64,000 nt of DNA. Source: Asanoa iriomotensis. GTDB taxonomy: Bacteria > Actinomycetota > Actinomycetes > Mycobacteriales > Micromonosporaceae. The stretch is from assembly GCF_016862515.1 (NCBI RefSeq), contig NZ_BONC01000017.1:62001-126000 (forward strand), given 5' to 3'. The notes beneath the pieces are model-generated. The model was given only the letters and a program-made list of their open reading frames with translations. It searched no databases and was not told the origin of the DNA. Below are positions 55,228 to 63,772 of the stretch, piece by piece; positions within the stretch are counted from its first letter, which is position 1, and the number at the start of each line of letters is the position of its first letter. Position numbers and translations under genes: made by a program.

Positions 55228-55232
55228 CCCCC

Positions 55233-56618
55233 TCACCCCGGTGGCAGGTCGAACTCGTCGTTGGGCTGCCGGATCAGCCGCCACGCCGCCCAGGCGAAGC
55301 CCGCGGCCGTCAGCCCCCAGCCGATCAGGTCGATCCAGCGGATCCCGGTCAGCACCGACGTCAGGTGGATCGGCTGCGACACCGTGAAACCGATGGCAAG
55401 CCAGGTCGGTGCCAGCCGCGACCGCCACAGGGCCACGCCGATCAGCACCGTGCCGAGCAGGTGGCCGGCCACGAACACCAGGCCCAGCAGGCTGAACTGC
55501 GCGCTCGCCTCCATTCCGGACACGAGCTGGAACGCGACCTCGCGGTCCAACTCCGGCCGGGTGCCGACCAGGTAGGCGACCACGTCCCCGTACGTACCGC
55601 CGGCGAGCAAGGCCGTGTAGCCCGGCACCGCCAGGAACAGGCCGATCGTGGTGAGCAGCGGCGCGCGCCGGCGGGTGTGCCAGGCGACCGCGAGGATGCC
55701 CGCGAACCCGGTCAACACCACGACGGCCACGACCGCGAGCCCGGTGCGCTGGTACGTGGTCGCGGCGACGACCTTGTCGAAGGCCTCCCGGGCCGGGTCG
55801 CTGTCGTCGTATGGCATCAAGTAGCGGAACACCGTGACGAACACGGCCAGCGGCACGGCGGCGAGCGCCAGCAGCCAACGCCAGGCGGTGCGGGCGTCGC
55901 GGGCGACCGGTCGCGCCGCGGCGACCCCGCCGGGCGGCAGGTCGAAGTCGTCGTCCCGGGTACGCACGAGCGCGACCGACGCGCCGGCGTACCCGATGGC
56001 GGTCATCGCCCATGCCACCGCGGCACCCGCGTTGCCACCGGGCGCGAACAGGTGTGCCGGCCCCGAGACGGCGAGCACGGCCGCGAGCCAGGCGGGCACG
56101 ACGCAGGCCCGCCAGAGGGCCAGGCCCAGCAGGACGAACCCCACCGTCTGCCCGAGCAGGAAGATCAAGGACAGGATGCCGACGCTGGGGTACGACCAGA
56201 CGAGGTCGTCGATGCGGGCGACCGCGGCCGGGTCGAGGCCCTTGTCGGCGGCCACGATCGCGGCCAGGTCGCTGTCGGGCAGCCGCGCCGAGAAGGCGAG
56301 GAGCAGCAGGATGCCGGCCGCCAGCGTCAGCTTCGGCGCGCCCCGGCGGCTGGTCCACAGCACAGCCATGGTGGCCGGGACGACGGCGAGCCCGAAGAAC
56401 AGCGACAGCCACAGGGCGAGCTGGGCCCGTCCGGTCGCCGACGCGGCGCCGGCGACCGTCTCCGCGAAGCCGCCGCCGAGCGACCACGGCGCGGCGACGT
56501 TCTCGAGTGCGAGAGCGAGCAACGGCAGCGGGGCCAGGACCGCGAGCGTCCAGCGCCAGAACCGGCGCAGGTCGCGCGTGACCGGCGGCGTCACCGTGGG
56601 TGCGACGGTCGTGGCCAT
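55233..56618 (-). CDS. Membrane protein made of two homologous halves
   Basis: A 461-residue protein with about 12 hydrophobic segments. Each half begins with a W-R-W-basic/hydrophobic start (RRFWRWTLAVLAPLPLLAL and RTAWRWLLALAAVPLAVFV) and ends with the same tail (DDDFDLPPG about residue 235 and NDEFDLPPG at the C-terminus). It is an internal duplication. ATG 56618 lies two bases after the upstream gene's stop. No family or function recognised. Confidence 0.7.
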   Translation of the reverse strand: MATTVAPTVTPPVTRDLRRFWRWTLAVLAPLPLLALALENVAAPWSLGGGFAETVAGAASATGRAQLALWLSLFFGLAVVPATMAVLWTSRRGAPKLTLAAGILLLLAFSARLPDSDLAAIVAADKGLDPAAVARIDDLVWSYPSVGILSLIFLLGQTVGFVLLGLALWRACVVPAWLAAVLAVSGPAHLFAPGGNAGAAVAWAMTAIGYAGASVALVRTRDDDFDLPPGGVAAARPVARDARTAWRWLLALAAVPLAVFVTVFRYLMPYDDSDPAREAFDKVVAATTYQRTGLAVVAVVVLTGFAGILAVAWHTRRRAPLLTTIGLFLAVPGYTALLAGGTYGDVVAYLVGTRPELDREVAFQLVSGMEASAQFSLLGLVFVAGHLLGTVLIGVALWRSRLAPTWLAIGFTVSQPIHLTSVLTGIRWIDLIGWGLTAAGFAWAAWRLIRQPNDEFDLPPG

Positions 56619-56620
56619 GG

Positions 56621-56989
56621 TCAGGCGACCTTCGCGGCCGTTACCGGCTGGCGCAGGGCCGGTGCGACCAGGACGACCGCGGCGAGCGTGATGGCGACGC
56701 CGACCGCGGCCAGCGCGACCAGGGCGCCCGGCACGCCGTCGACGAAGAACGCCGGCACGGCCGACAGCGCCGACAGCAGTCGGGTGACCACGACGGTGAC
56801 GATGCCCGCGCGGCTGCCCCGCCAGCCGAGCCAGACGCCGACCAGCGTGAGCAGGCCCAGCACGGTGGCCGCGACGACGATCGCGAACGGCGGGCCGTCG
56901 CCGGTGTCGGTGAGGATCCCGACCGCGTCGGTGAGGCCGAGCAGACCGGCGAGAACGAGTCCGACGGTGATTCCGGTGGTGCGTCGCAT
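56621..56989 (-). CDS. Small four-span membrane protein
   Basis: A 122-residue protein with four hydrophobic segments (TGITVGLVLAGLLGLTDAVGIL, FAIVVAATVLGLLTLVGVWL, AGIVTVVVTRLLSALSAVPAFF, VALAAVGVAITLAAVVLV). AGGAG lies just upstream of ATG 56989. It is immediately followed by the duplicated membrane protein and divergent from the sensor kinase at 57121. Function unknown. Confidence 0.7.
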   Translation of the reverse strand: MRRTTGITVGLVLAGLLGLTDAVGILTDTGDGPPFAIVVAATVLGLLTLVGVWLGWRGSRAGIVTVVVTRLLSALSAVPAFFVDGVPGALVALAAVGVAITLAAVVLVAPALRQPVTAAKVA

Positions 56990-57120
56990 GGCTCCTCCTA
57001 AGTGGTGGTGTGAGAGAAGCGTCGGCCGTGGACGGGGTCCGGCGGATCGGCACGGGCACGGGATGCGACTCCGTACTGGCACGGGTGTGCCCGGGGCCGT
57101 CGAGCACCTACCGTGTGGCC

Positions 57121-59088
57121 ATGGCCCTACCGCGCGTGTTCGCGTACGCGTCAGCCCTGGTCGTCACCGGCATGGCCGTGACGGCGGCGGTGCTGGCGGC
57201 CGAGGTCCCGGACCTGGTCGGGTACGTCGCCGTCGCGGTGGTGCTGGGCCTGTTCTCGACCGCCCTCGGCGTGGTCGTCGCCCGTCGCCGGCCGCACAAC
57301 CTGGTCGGCCCGGTGCTGGTCCTCGTCGGGGCGTCACCCGTCTGGGTGGCGTTCGGCGACCTCTACACGGCCGTGGTCGAGGCCCGGCCCGGTGCGCTGC
57401 CGGTCTGGGACTGGTACGTCGCGATCTCGCCCGGGACGTGGATGGTGCTCTACGTGCCCGCCGCCCTGCTGATGCTGATCTTCCCGGACGGCCGGCTGCC
57501 CGGCCCGCGCTGGCGTTGGGTCGGCTACGGGCTGATCGTCGTGCCGATCCTGTTCACCCTGCTCGCGGCGGGCGACCCCGAGCCGTTCCCGGCGCCGTTC
57601 GCGGACGTGCCGCACCTCTACACGCTGCCGGGCTGGTTCCTGGTGCCGGCGCTGGGGCTGCTGGCGGTGTTCCTCGGCCTGCTGGTCGCCTCGATGGCGG
57701 CGATGGTCGTGCGCTACCGCCGCGCGGCCGACCCCGTGCGCCGGGCCCAGGTGCGCTGGTTCGCGCTCGGCGCCCTGTTCCTGCCGGCGACGCTGCTGCT
57801 CTGCTGGGCGTCGTACCTCTTCACCGACCGGCCCGACCTCGTGCTGGCCGGGCTCGCGGCCACCTACCTCGCGCTGCCGGCCGCGACCGCGATCGCGCTG
57901 CTCCGCCACGACCTCTACGACGTCGACAAGGCGATCAGCACGGCCGCGACGTACGGCCTGGTCACCACGCTGCTGCTGACGTTCTACATGGTCGCGTCGT
58001 TCCTGGTCGGCCTCGGCACCGGCGGCGCCTCGCCGGTCGCGGCCGCGGCGGCCACCGCCGTGTGCGCGGCCGTGCTGGCGCCGCTGCGGGTGCGCCTCCA
58101 GCGTGCCGTCGACCGGCGGCTCTATCCCGTGCGGCGGGCGGCGCTGGCGGCGATCGACGGGCTGCGCGACCGCACGCACGCCGGCCAGGCCAGTCCGGAG
58201 CAGCTCGAAGAGGTCCTCGCGGCGGCACTGCGCGACCCGGCGCTGCGGGTGGGCTATCTCGTGCCCGGCGCGACCGGCCTGGTGTCGGCGACCGGCGCGC
58301 CGCTGCCGTCCGGTGCCGCGCTGCGGGTGCCGGTGCGGGCGGGCGGCCACGAGATCGGGGCGCTGCTGCGGGGCACGGTCGGCAGCCGCGAACTGCTCCG
58401 CGAACTGGCCGACGCCGCCGCGCTGCTGGTCGAGGTCGTCGCCCTGCGGATCGAGCTGCGCCAGGCACTCTCCGATGTGGAGCTGTCCCGGGCCCGCCTG
58501 CTGCACGCGGGTTACGCCGAGCGGCGGCGGTTGGAACGCGACCTGCACGACGGTGCGCAGCAACGGCTGGTGTCGCTGGGCATGACGTTGCGGCTCGCCC
58601 AGCGGCACCTCGACGACGGGACCGTCGACGTCGACGGGCTGCTCGACGAGTCGGTCGCCTCGCTCGGGCTCGCCGTCGCCGAGCTGCGGCAGCTCGCGCA
58701 CGGGCTGCGACCGTCCAGCCTGGACGACGGACTCGGCCCGGCGCTGTCGTCGCTGGCGAGCAAGGCGCCGGTGCCGGTGGCGCTCGACGTGTGCCCCGAC
58801 CCGGTGCCCGACGACGTGGCGACGACCGCGTTCTACGTCGCGAGCGAGGCCCTGACCAACGCCATCAAGCATGCCGCGCCGGGCGCCATCGGGTTGCGGG
58901 TGGCCCGGCTCGACGACCGGCTGACGGTACGCGTGAGCGACGACGGTCCCGGCGGTGCCGTCGTCCGGCCCGGCGCCGGGCTGGCCGGCCTCGCCGACCG
59001 GGTCGCCGCGGCGGGCGGGCTGCTGTCGCTGACCTCGCCCGCCGGTCGCGGCACCGTGGTCGAGGCGGTGCTGCCGTGCGCATCGTGA
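57121..59088 (+). CDS. Membrane sensor histidine kinase, LiaS/DesK-like HisKA_3 type
   Basis: A 655-residue kinase. About eight spans cover residues 10-320, then comes a GAF-like linker. The phospho-acceptor box RRRLERDLHDGAQQRLVSLGM has His476. The ATPase has YVASEALTNAIKHA (N box), VSDDGPGG (G1) and GLAGLADRVAAAGG (G2). TACCGT ends six bases before ATG 57121, fitting a leaderless message; an upstream in-frame ATG at 57010 lacks support. It overlaps its regulator gene by 13 bases. Confidence 0.9.
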   Translation: MALPRVFAYASALVVTGMAVTAAVLAAEVPDLVGYVAVAVVLGLFSTALGVVVARRRPHNLVGPVLVLVGASPVWVAFGDLYTAVVEARPGALPVWDWYVAISPGTWMVLYVPAALLMLIFPDGRLPGPRWRWVGYGLIVVPILFTLLAAGDPEPFPAPFADVPHLYTLPGWFLVPALGLLAVFLGLLVASMAAMVVRYRRAADPVRRAQVRWFALGALFLPATLLLCWASYLFTDRPDLVLAGLAATYLALPAATAIALLRHDLYDVDKAISTAATYGLVTTLLLTFYMVASFLVGLGTGGASPVAAAAATAVCAAVLAPLRVRLQRAVDRRLYPVRRAALAAIDGLRDRTHAGQASPEQLEEVLAAALRDPALRVGYLVPGATGLVSATGAPLPSGAALRVPVRAGGHEIGALLRGTVGSRELLRELADAAALLVEVVALRIELRQALSDVELSRARLLHAGYAERRRLERDLHDGAQQRLVSLGMTLRLAQRHLDDGTVDVDGLLDESVASLGLAVAELRQLAHGLRPSSLDDGLGPALSSLASKAPVPVALDVCPDPVPDDVATTAFYVASEALTNAIKHAAPGAIGLRVARLDDRLTVRVSDDGPGGAVVRPGAGLAGLADRVAAAGGLLSLTSPAGRGTVVEAVLPCAS

Positions 59089-59720
59089 TCGGCGAGGACT
59101 CGGCGCTGTTCCGCGAGGCGCTGGCCCGGCTGCTGGCCGACGCCGGGCACGAGATCGTGGCGAAGGTCGGCGACGCGCCGACGCTCGTGGCGGCGGTGTC
59201 CGCGCACGAGCCGGACCTCGCGATCGTCGACGTGCGGATGCCGCCCGACCTGACCGACGACGGCGCCCGGGCGGCCCGGCAGGTGCGGGCGGCGCATCCG
59301 AAGCTCGGCATCCTGCTGCTGTCGCAGCACGTCGAGACGCGGCACTCGGTGGAACTGGTCGCCTCCGGCGGCTTCGGCTACCTGCTCAAGGACCGCGTGT
59401 TCGACGTCGACGACTTCCTCGACGCGCTGCGCCGGGTCGCCGCCGGCGGCTCGGCGCTCGACCCCGAGGTGGTGGCCCGCCTGCTCGGGCCGCGCCGCAC
59501 CGACGACGACCCACTGACGACCTTGACGGGTCGCGAGCGGGAGGTGCTGGCGCTGATGGCCGAGGGCCGCACCAACGTCGGCATCGCCCGCCGGCTGTGG
59601 CTGACCGACCGGACGGTGGAGACGCACGTCGGCTCGATCCTCGGCAAGCTGCGCCTGGCCAGCACCGACGAGGACCACCGCCGGGTCCTCGCGGTGCTGA
59701 TGTTCCTCGGCGCGGCTTGA
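59076..59720 (+). CDS. NarL/LuxR-type response regulator
   Basis: A 214-residue regulator starting at GTG 59076 (VRIVIGEDSALFREAL). The acceptor is Asp52 in LAIVDVRMPP; the LuxR domain is LTGREREVLALMAEGRTNVGIARRLWLTDRTVETHVGSILGKL. It pairs with the overlapping kinase. Targets are unknown; the divergent membrane genes at 55233-56989 are candidates. Confidence 0.92.
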   Translation: MRIVIGEDSALFREALARLLADAGHEIVAKVGDAPTLVAAVSAHEPDLAIVDVRMPPDLTDDGARAARQVRAAHPKLGILLLSQHVETRHSVELVASGGFGYLLKDRVFDVDDFLDALRRVAAGGSALDPEVVARLLGPRRTDDDPLTTLTGREREVLALMAEGRTNVGIARRLWLTDRTVETHVGSILGKLRLASTDEDHRRVLAVLMFLGAA

Positions 59721-59770
59721 GTGGCGCCTTGTCCGTGTAAGGAGCCCGGATCGGGGTAACCGGCCCTGCG

Positions 59771-62572
59771 ATGAGCAATCTCGTCGGCCGCGGCGTCTAT
59801 CTCGCGATCATCACGGTCATCGGCCCGCTCATGTACGTCTTCGGACTCACCCGGACCAGCGCGGTCGTGCTCACCGGCGGTGCCAGCGTGCTGGCCATCC
59901 TCGTCGCGGTGTGCCGCGGCACGGTCCGGCGGCGCGGCGCGTGGCTGTTGATCGCGCTGTCCGCGACGTTGCTGACGGTCGGCGACGCGTTCTTTGCCAC
60001 GGCGACGACCGGCGTCATCCACTCGGCCGAGTTCCCGAACGTGGCGGACCTCGTGTTCCTCGGCGCGTACCTGCCGTTGGCGGTGGGTGTGCTGTGGCTG
60101 GCCCCGCGCGCGCGAACACCGCACTTCCTGCTCGACGTCGGTGTGCTCACCCTCGGCGGGTCGCTCGTCACCTGGATCCTGGTTCTGCAGCCCGCGATCA
60201 ACGCGATGGAGCGACACACGTTCGACACCACGGTCGCGGTGGCCACGTTGGTCGGCTACGTGGCGGTGCTCGCCGCCGCGGCCGGCACGCTCCTCACGGC
60301 CGGCCGCAGCCCCGCGCTGCTGCTCATCGGGCTCGGCGCCGCGGTGTTCCTGGTGGCGGACCTGCTCTACATCCGCGCGCGCGTACTCGGGACGTGGGGT
60401 GATTCGGCCCCAGGCGGTTTCCTGCTGCTCACGTTCGTGGTCGCCTGCGGTGTCGCGGTGCTGCTGCCCGCGGTCGACACCGGGCGTGACCGCCGGGCGG
60501 TGCGCGGGTTCGGACCGGTCGGCCTGATCGTGGTCGCGGTCGGGTTGATCGTGGCGCCCACGGTGCTGCTGGTCGAGGCGAGCCGTGGCGTGGTCCGCAC
60601 CGGCGTGGTGATCGGCATCGTCGCGCTCGTCATCGCGGCGCTCGTCGTGACGCGGGTGACCCTCTACGTGGGTGCGAGCCGGCGGCGCGCCAGAGTGACG
60701 TCCGTGGCGCGCGAGGCCCTCCGCGCACTGGCGGTCGCGACCGACGAGGACCAGGTCCGGAACGCGATCGTGGGCGCGCTTCGCCGCATCGCCCCGGACA
60801 GCGGCGTCACGTTCGTCCGCGACGTGCCTCCGCCGGGCCGGCCCGGCGAGCTGGTGTATCCGCTCGACAACGGCACCGCGATCGTGACCGCGCCCGCCGC
60901 CCTGCTCGACGAGTTCCACCAGACGTTGCGGGCGATGCTCGACCAGGCCGCGCTCGCCCTCGACCGGATCGACCTGGTGCGCCGACTGCAGGAGCGCGAG
61001 CGGGAGCGCTACTTCCGCAGCATCGTCGACACGAGCACCGACGTGATCCTCATCAGCAAACAGGACCACATCGAGTACGTCAGCCCGTCCGCGACGCGGA
61101 TGTTCGGCCGTGACGTGCGCGGTGAGCGGTTCGACCGGCTGGTGAACCCGGCGCGCGAGGGTGTCGATTGGTCCGAGGACGGTGCCGAGGGTGTCGTCGA
61201 ACGGCCCGGGGAGCGCACGGCGGTGGTCCAGGTCTACCGCCGCGACCTGACCGCCGACCCCAACGTCAACGGGGTGGTGACCACCCTGCACGACGTGACC
61301 CGCGAACGGGCGCTGCAGCGGGACCTGGAGCGTCGCGTCAACCAGGATCCGTTGACCGGGTTGGCCAACCCCAAGCGGTTTCACGAGCACCTCGGCGAAG
61401 GCACACACTCGGCCGCGCTTGTCATCGACCTGGACGACTTCAAGGCGGTCAACGACACGTTCGGGCACCAGATCGGTGACGGCCTGCTCGCCTCGGCCGC
61501 CGGCCGGATCGAGGCGTGCGTCCGCCCGGACGACGTCGTCGCCCGGCTGGGCGGCGACGAGTTCGGCGTGCTGCTGCGCGGGCTGGACGAGGCCGCCGCG
61601 CAGGCGATCACCCAGCGGATCTCGGACGCGCTGGCCGAGCCGGCCATGGTCGAGGGCGTCCGGGTCGATATGCAGGCCAGCATCGGGCTGGCGTTCAGCA
61701 CGGACGGCGACCAGGTGGTACGCGAGGCGGACAGCGCGCTCTACCGGGCCAAAGCGGCGGGCAAGGGCCGCTGGCGGCAGTACCGGCCCGGCATGCCGGC
61801 GCCGACACGGCAGCACCACGGCGCCCGGGAACGACTGACCCGGGCGCTGCGGTCGGGGACGCTCGACCTGCACTACCAACCGATCGTGGAGACGGCGACG
61901 GCCGACCCGGTCGGCTTCGAGGCGCTGCTGCGCCTGCACGACGGCGGACCGCCGATGTCCGCGCCGGAGATCGTCGAGACCGCCGAGTCGACCGGCCTCG
62001 TGGCCGACATCGGCGACTGGGTGCTGGCCCGGGCGCTGGCGGACCTGCCGCGGCTCTCCGCCGGGTCGGGCTCGCAGCGCTACGTGGCGGTCAACGTGGC
62101 ACCCCGGCAGCTGCGCCTGCCGGACTTCACCGATCGGGTCGCGGGGCAGTTGGCCCGCGCCGGCGTACCCCCGGACCGGTTGGTTCTCGAGATCACCGAA
62201 GGCGACCTGGTCGGGGAGGACGAGCGGGCGTGGGCATACCTCGCCGAGTTGCGGGCCTTGGGCGTGCGGGTGGCGATCGACGACTACGGCACGGGTTACG
62301 CGTCGCTGTCGTACCTTCGGCAGGAGGCGATCGACGTGATCAAAGTGGACGGTTCGTTCCTGGCCGACCCGGGCTCGGCGCGGGCGCGCGTGCTGGTCGC
62401 GGCGGTCGCCGACGTGGCGGGCCGGCTCGGCCTGGACATGGTCGCGGAGGGCGTACACGATGTGCCCTGCCGGCACCTCCTGCTCGACGTCGGCTGCCGC
62501 TACGCACAGGGCTACCTGTTCGCCCGCCCGATGCCCGCTGACGAGGCGGGCGACTGGACCTATCCGCGCTAG
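59771..62572 (+). CDS. Membrane GGDEF-EAL protein with PAS-like domain
   Basis: A 933-residue protein. About ten hydrophobic segments fill residues 8-300, then a GAF-like stretch, a PAS-type domain (YFRSIVDTSTDVILISKQDHIEYVSPSATRMFG), a GGDEF domain with GGDEF at residues 594-598 and an EAL domain with EAL from residue 717. Both sites look intact (RLGGDEFGVLL; FEALLRL, LEITEGD, IDDYGTGYASLSYL, IKVDGSF, VAEGV), so it could make and degrade c-di-GMP, with direction set by the sensor part. The layout matches actinomycete developmental regulators of the CdgA/RmdB type. ATG 59771 has no strong ribosome site. Confidence 0.92.
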   Translation: MSNLVGRGVYLAIITVIGPLMYVFGLTRTSAVVLTGGASVLAILVAVCRGTVRRRGAWLLIALSATLLTVGDAFFATATTGVIHSAEFPNVADLVFLGAYLPLAVGVLWLAPRARTPHFLLDVGVLTLGGSLVTWILVLQPAINAMERHTFDTTVAVATLVGYVAVLAAAAGTLLTAGRSPALLLIGLGAAVFLVADLLYIRARVLGTWGDSAPGGFLLLTFVVACGVAVLLPAVDTGRDRRAVRGFGPVGLIVVAVGLIVAPTVLLVEASRGVVRTGVVIGIVALVIAALVVTRVTLYVGASRRRARVTSVAREALRALAVATDEDQVRNAIVGALRRIAPDSGVTFVRDVPPPGRPGELVYPLDNGTAIVTAPAALLDEFHQTLRAMLDQAALALDRIDLVRRLQERERERYFRSIVDTSTDVILISKQDHIEYVSPSATRMFGRDVRGERFDRLVNPAREGVDWSEDGAEGVVERPGERTAVVQVYRRDLTADPNVNGVVTTLHDVTRERALQRDLERRVNQDPLTGLANPKRFHEHLGEGTHSAALVIDLDDFKAVNDTFGHQIGDGLLASAAGRIEACVRPDDVVARLGGDEFGVLLRGLDEAAAQAITQRISDALAEPAMVEGVRVDMQASIGLAFSTDGDQVVREADSALYRAKAAGKGRWRQYRPGMPAPTRQHHGARERLTRALRSGTLDLHYQPIVETATADPVGFEALLRLHDGGPPMSAPEIVETAESTGLVADIGDWVLARALADLPRLSAGSGSQRYVAVNVAPRQLRLPDFTDRVAGQLARAGVPPDRLVLEITEGDLVGEDERAWAYLAELRALGVRVAIDDYGTGYASLSYLRQEAIDVIKVDGSFLADPGSARARVLVAAVADVAGRLGLDMVAEGVHDVPCRHLLLDVGCRYAQGYLFARPMPADEAGDWTYPR

Positions 62573-62579
62573 CCACCGG

Positions 62580-63170
62580 CTACGAGATCACCATCGGGCC
62601 GGTCGTGCCCGTCACCTGCCACCCGGTGCCAGGCTGATTCTGCACGACATAGGTCAGCCCCGTGGCGCCGAGACAGGCGAAAAAGCCGTGGACAGCGACC
62701 TGCACCCTGTTGTCGTCGCCGTCCACCGTGCCGAGAGTGATCAAAATGCCGCCGTCTCGGACCTGCGCGCAGCCGTCTCTGGTCTCGATCACGGTTTTCT
62801 GGTCGGCGATGAACGCCACGTGAGCCACCCCAGCCAGCGCGGCGGAGATTTGGTGTTGGGTGTTCGGCGCGATCGGCGTGCCTCGCTCAGGCCTCTCTAC
62901 CGGGCCTAGAACGTCTGGATGAGCCTGGTCGAGCACGTAGGCCGTCTTGAAGGTATGGGCGGGGAACGAGTTCTCCGCGGGCGTGCCGAGGTATCTGCGC
63001 AGTACCTGCGCATAGACCTCGGCCTCCTTGACACCGGCTGGCCAGTCGCCGGCCGACGATTCTAAGGCTGGCGGAGCGCCCGCCGCGGTGTCGCGGGCGC
63101 AGCCCGCGGTGCCCACCGCCGCAGCGGCGAACATTCCGGCAACAATCGCTGTGACAACCATGCGGCGCAT
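62580..63170 (-). CDS. Secreted lipoprotein
   Basis: A 196-residue protein. MVVTAIVAGMFAAAAVGTAGCAR is a lipoprotein signal with lipobox TAGC. The mature part has VKEAEVYAQVLRRYLGTPAENSFPAHTFKTAYVLD and HVAFIADQKTVIE and ends in a beta-rich region (ILITLGTVDGDDNRVQVAVHGFFACLGATGLTYVV). Not recognised. ATG 63170 is chosen; the converging GGDEF-EAL gene ends seven bases away. Confidence 0.65.
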   Translation of the reverse strand: MRRMVVTAIVAGMFAAAAVGTAGCARDTAAGAPPALESSAGDWPAGVKEAEVYAQVLRRYLGTPAENSFPAHTFKTAYVLDQAHPDVLGPVERPERGTPIAPNTQHQISAALAGVAHVAFIADQKTVIETRDGCAQVRDGGILITLGTVDGDDNRVQVAVHGFFACLGATGLTYVVQNQPGTGWQVTGTTGPMVIS

Positions 63171-63280
63171 CGAGCATCCCCCCAAGCCGTACCGTCACCG
63201 CTAAGACGGACGTTGTCCCATGAGCGGTTCCCATCGCTTCCGGCCAGTGCGGTGTCGGGAGGAAAATTTCACCCGGTCCT

Positions 63281-63310
63281 TTGACTTCGGCAGTTCCTTT
63301 CAGCGATGCT
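63281..63310 (+). promoter_or_regulatory. Possible promoter of the cysteine-rich protein gene
   Basis: TTGACT (63281-63286) and GATGCT (63305-63310) are 18 bases apart, about 38 bases before ATG 63348. TATAGA at 63317-63322 is an alternative -10. Weak evidence. Confidence 0.3.
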
Positions 63311-63347
63311 TGTCCATATAGACGTGCATCGTTCGAAGGGAGGCACC

Positions 63348-63758
63348 ATGGCGGCACTCGTCGGTGAGATGTCCTGGTTCTGTTGCGGCAACGCCTGGGG
63401 GCCGTGCGGTTCGACCGGCCGCGGCGCCTGTGGCACCTGCAACTCGGGCAACTATCAACACGCCTGGCCCAACGCCTCGGCCGCCTGCTTCACCATCACC
63501 CGGCCGGACAGCTGCGGGGTCAACATGACCAGGCGGGGCTGCGGGTTCCGGCACTACACGACCAACCTGTGCAACGGCTCGCGGATCGGCACCACGATCG
63601 CCGACTGCGGGCCGCAGACCGACCTCTTCTGCGGCGAGCGCAGCTGCTGCGGGTCGGCCTGCGGCTCCAACCGCATCATCGACCTGACGCCGGCGGCGTA
63701 CAGCGTGATCGCCAGCCTCTCGTCCGGTCTGCGTCCCTGCTCGGTCGACACGGTTTGA
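63348..63758 (+). CDS. Cysteine-rich protein with RlpA/expansin-like double-psi barrel features
   Basis: A 136-residue protein with 15 cysteines. WFCCGNAWGPCGSTGRGACGTC, then SCGVNMTRRGCGFRHYTTNLCNGSRIGTTIADCGPQ, and RIIDLTPAAYSVIASLSSGLRPCSV follow the order of a double-psi beta-barrel, where a D-x-G-P element precedes an IDL-x-xAA helix. The dense cysteines suggest an extracellular disulfide-bonded protein, yet no N-terminal signal peptide is seen. ATG 63348 follows AAGGGAGG. It lies 14 bases before a gene encoding an exported protein. Confidence 0.65.
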   Translation: MAALVGEMSWFCCGNAWGPCGSTGRGACGTCNSGNYQHAWPNASAACFTITRPDSCGVNMTRRGCGFRHYTTNLCNGSRIGTTIADCGPQTDLFCGERSCCGSACGSNRIIDLTPAAYSVIASLSSGLRPCSVDTV

Positions 63759-63772
63759 GAGGCGGCGGCGAG

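Noticed and set aside
54408-59076. A very long plus-strand open frame running through the terminator and opposite two membrane proteins into the response regulator
   Set aside because: Only its last 645 bases (from GTG 59076) encode a recognisable protein; the rest is low-complexity and conflicts with the membrane genes and the sensor kinase.
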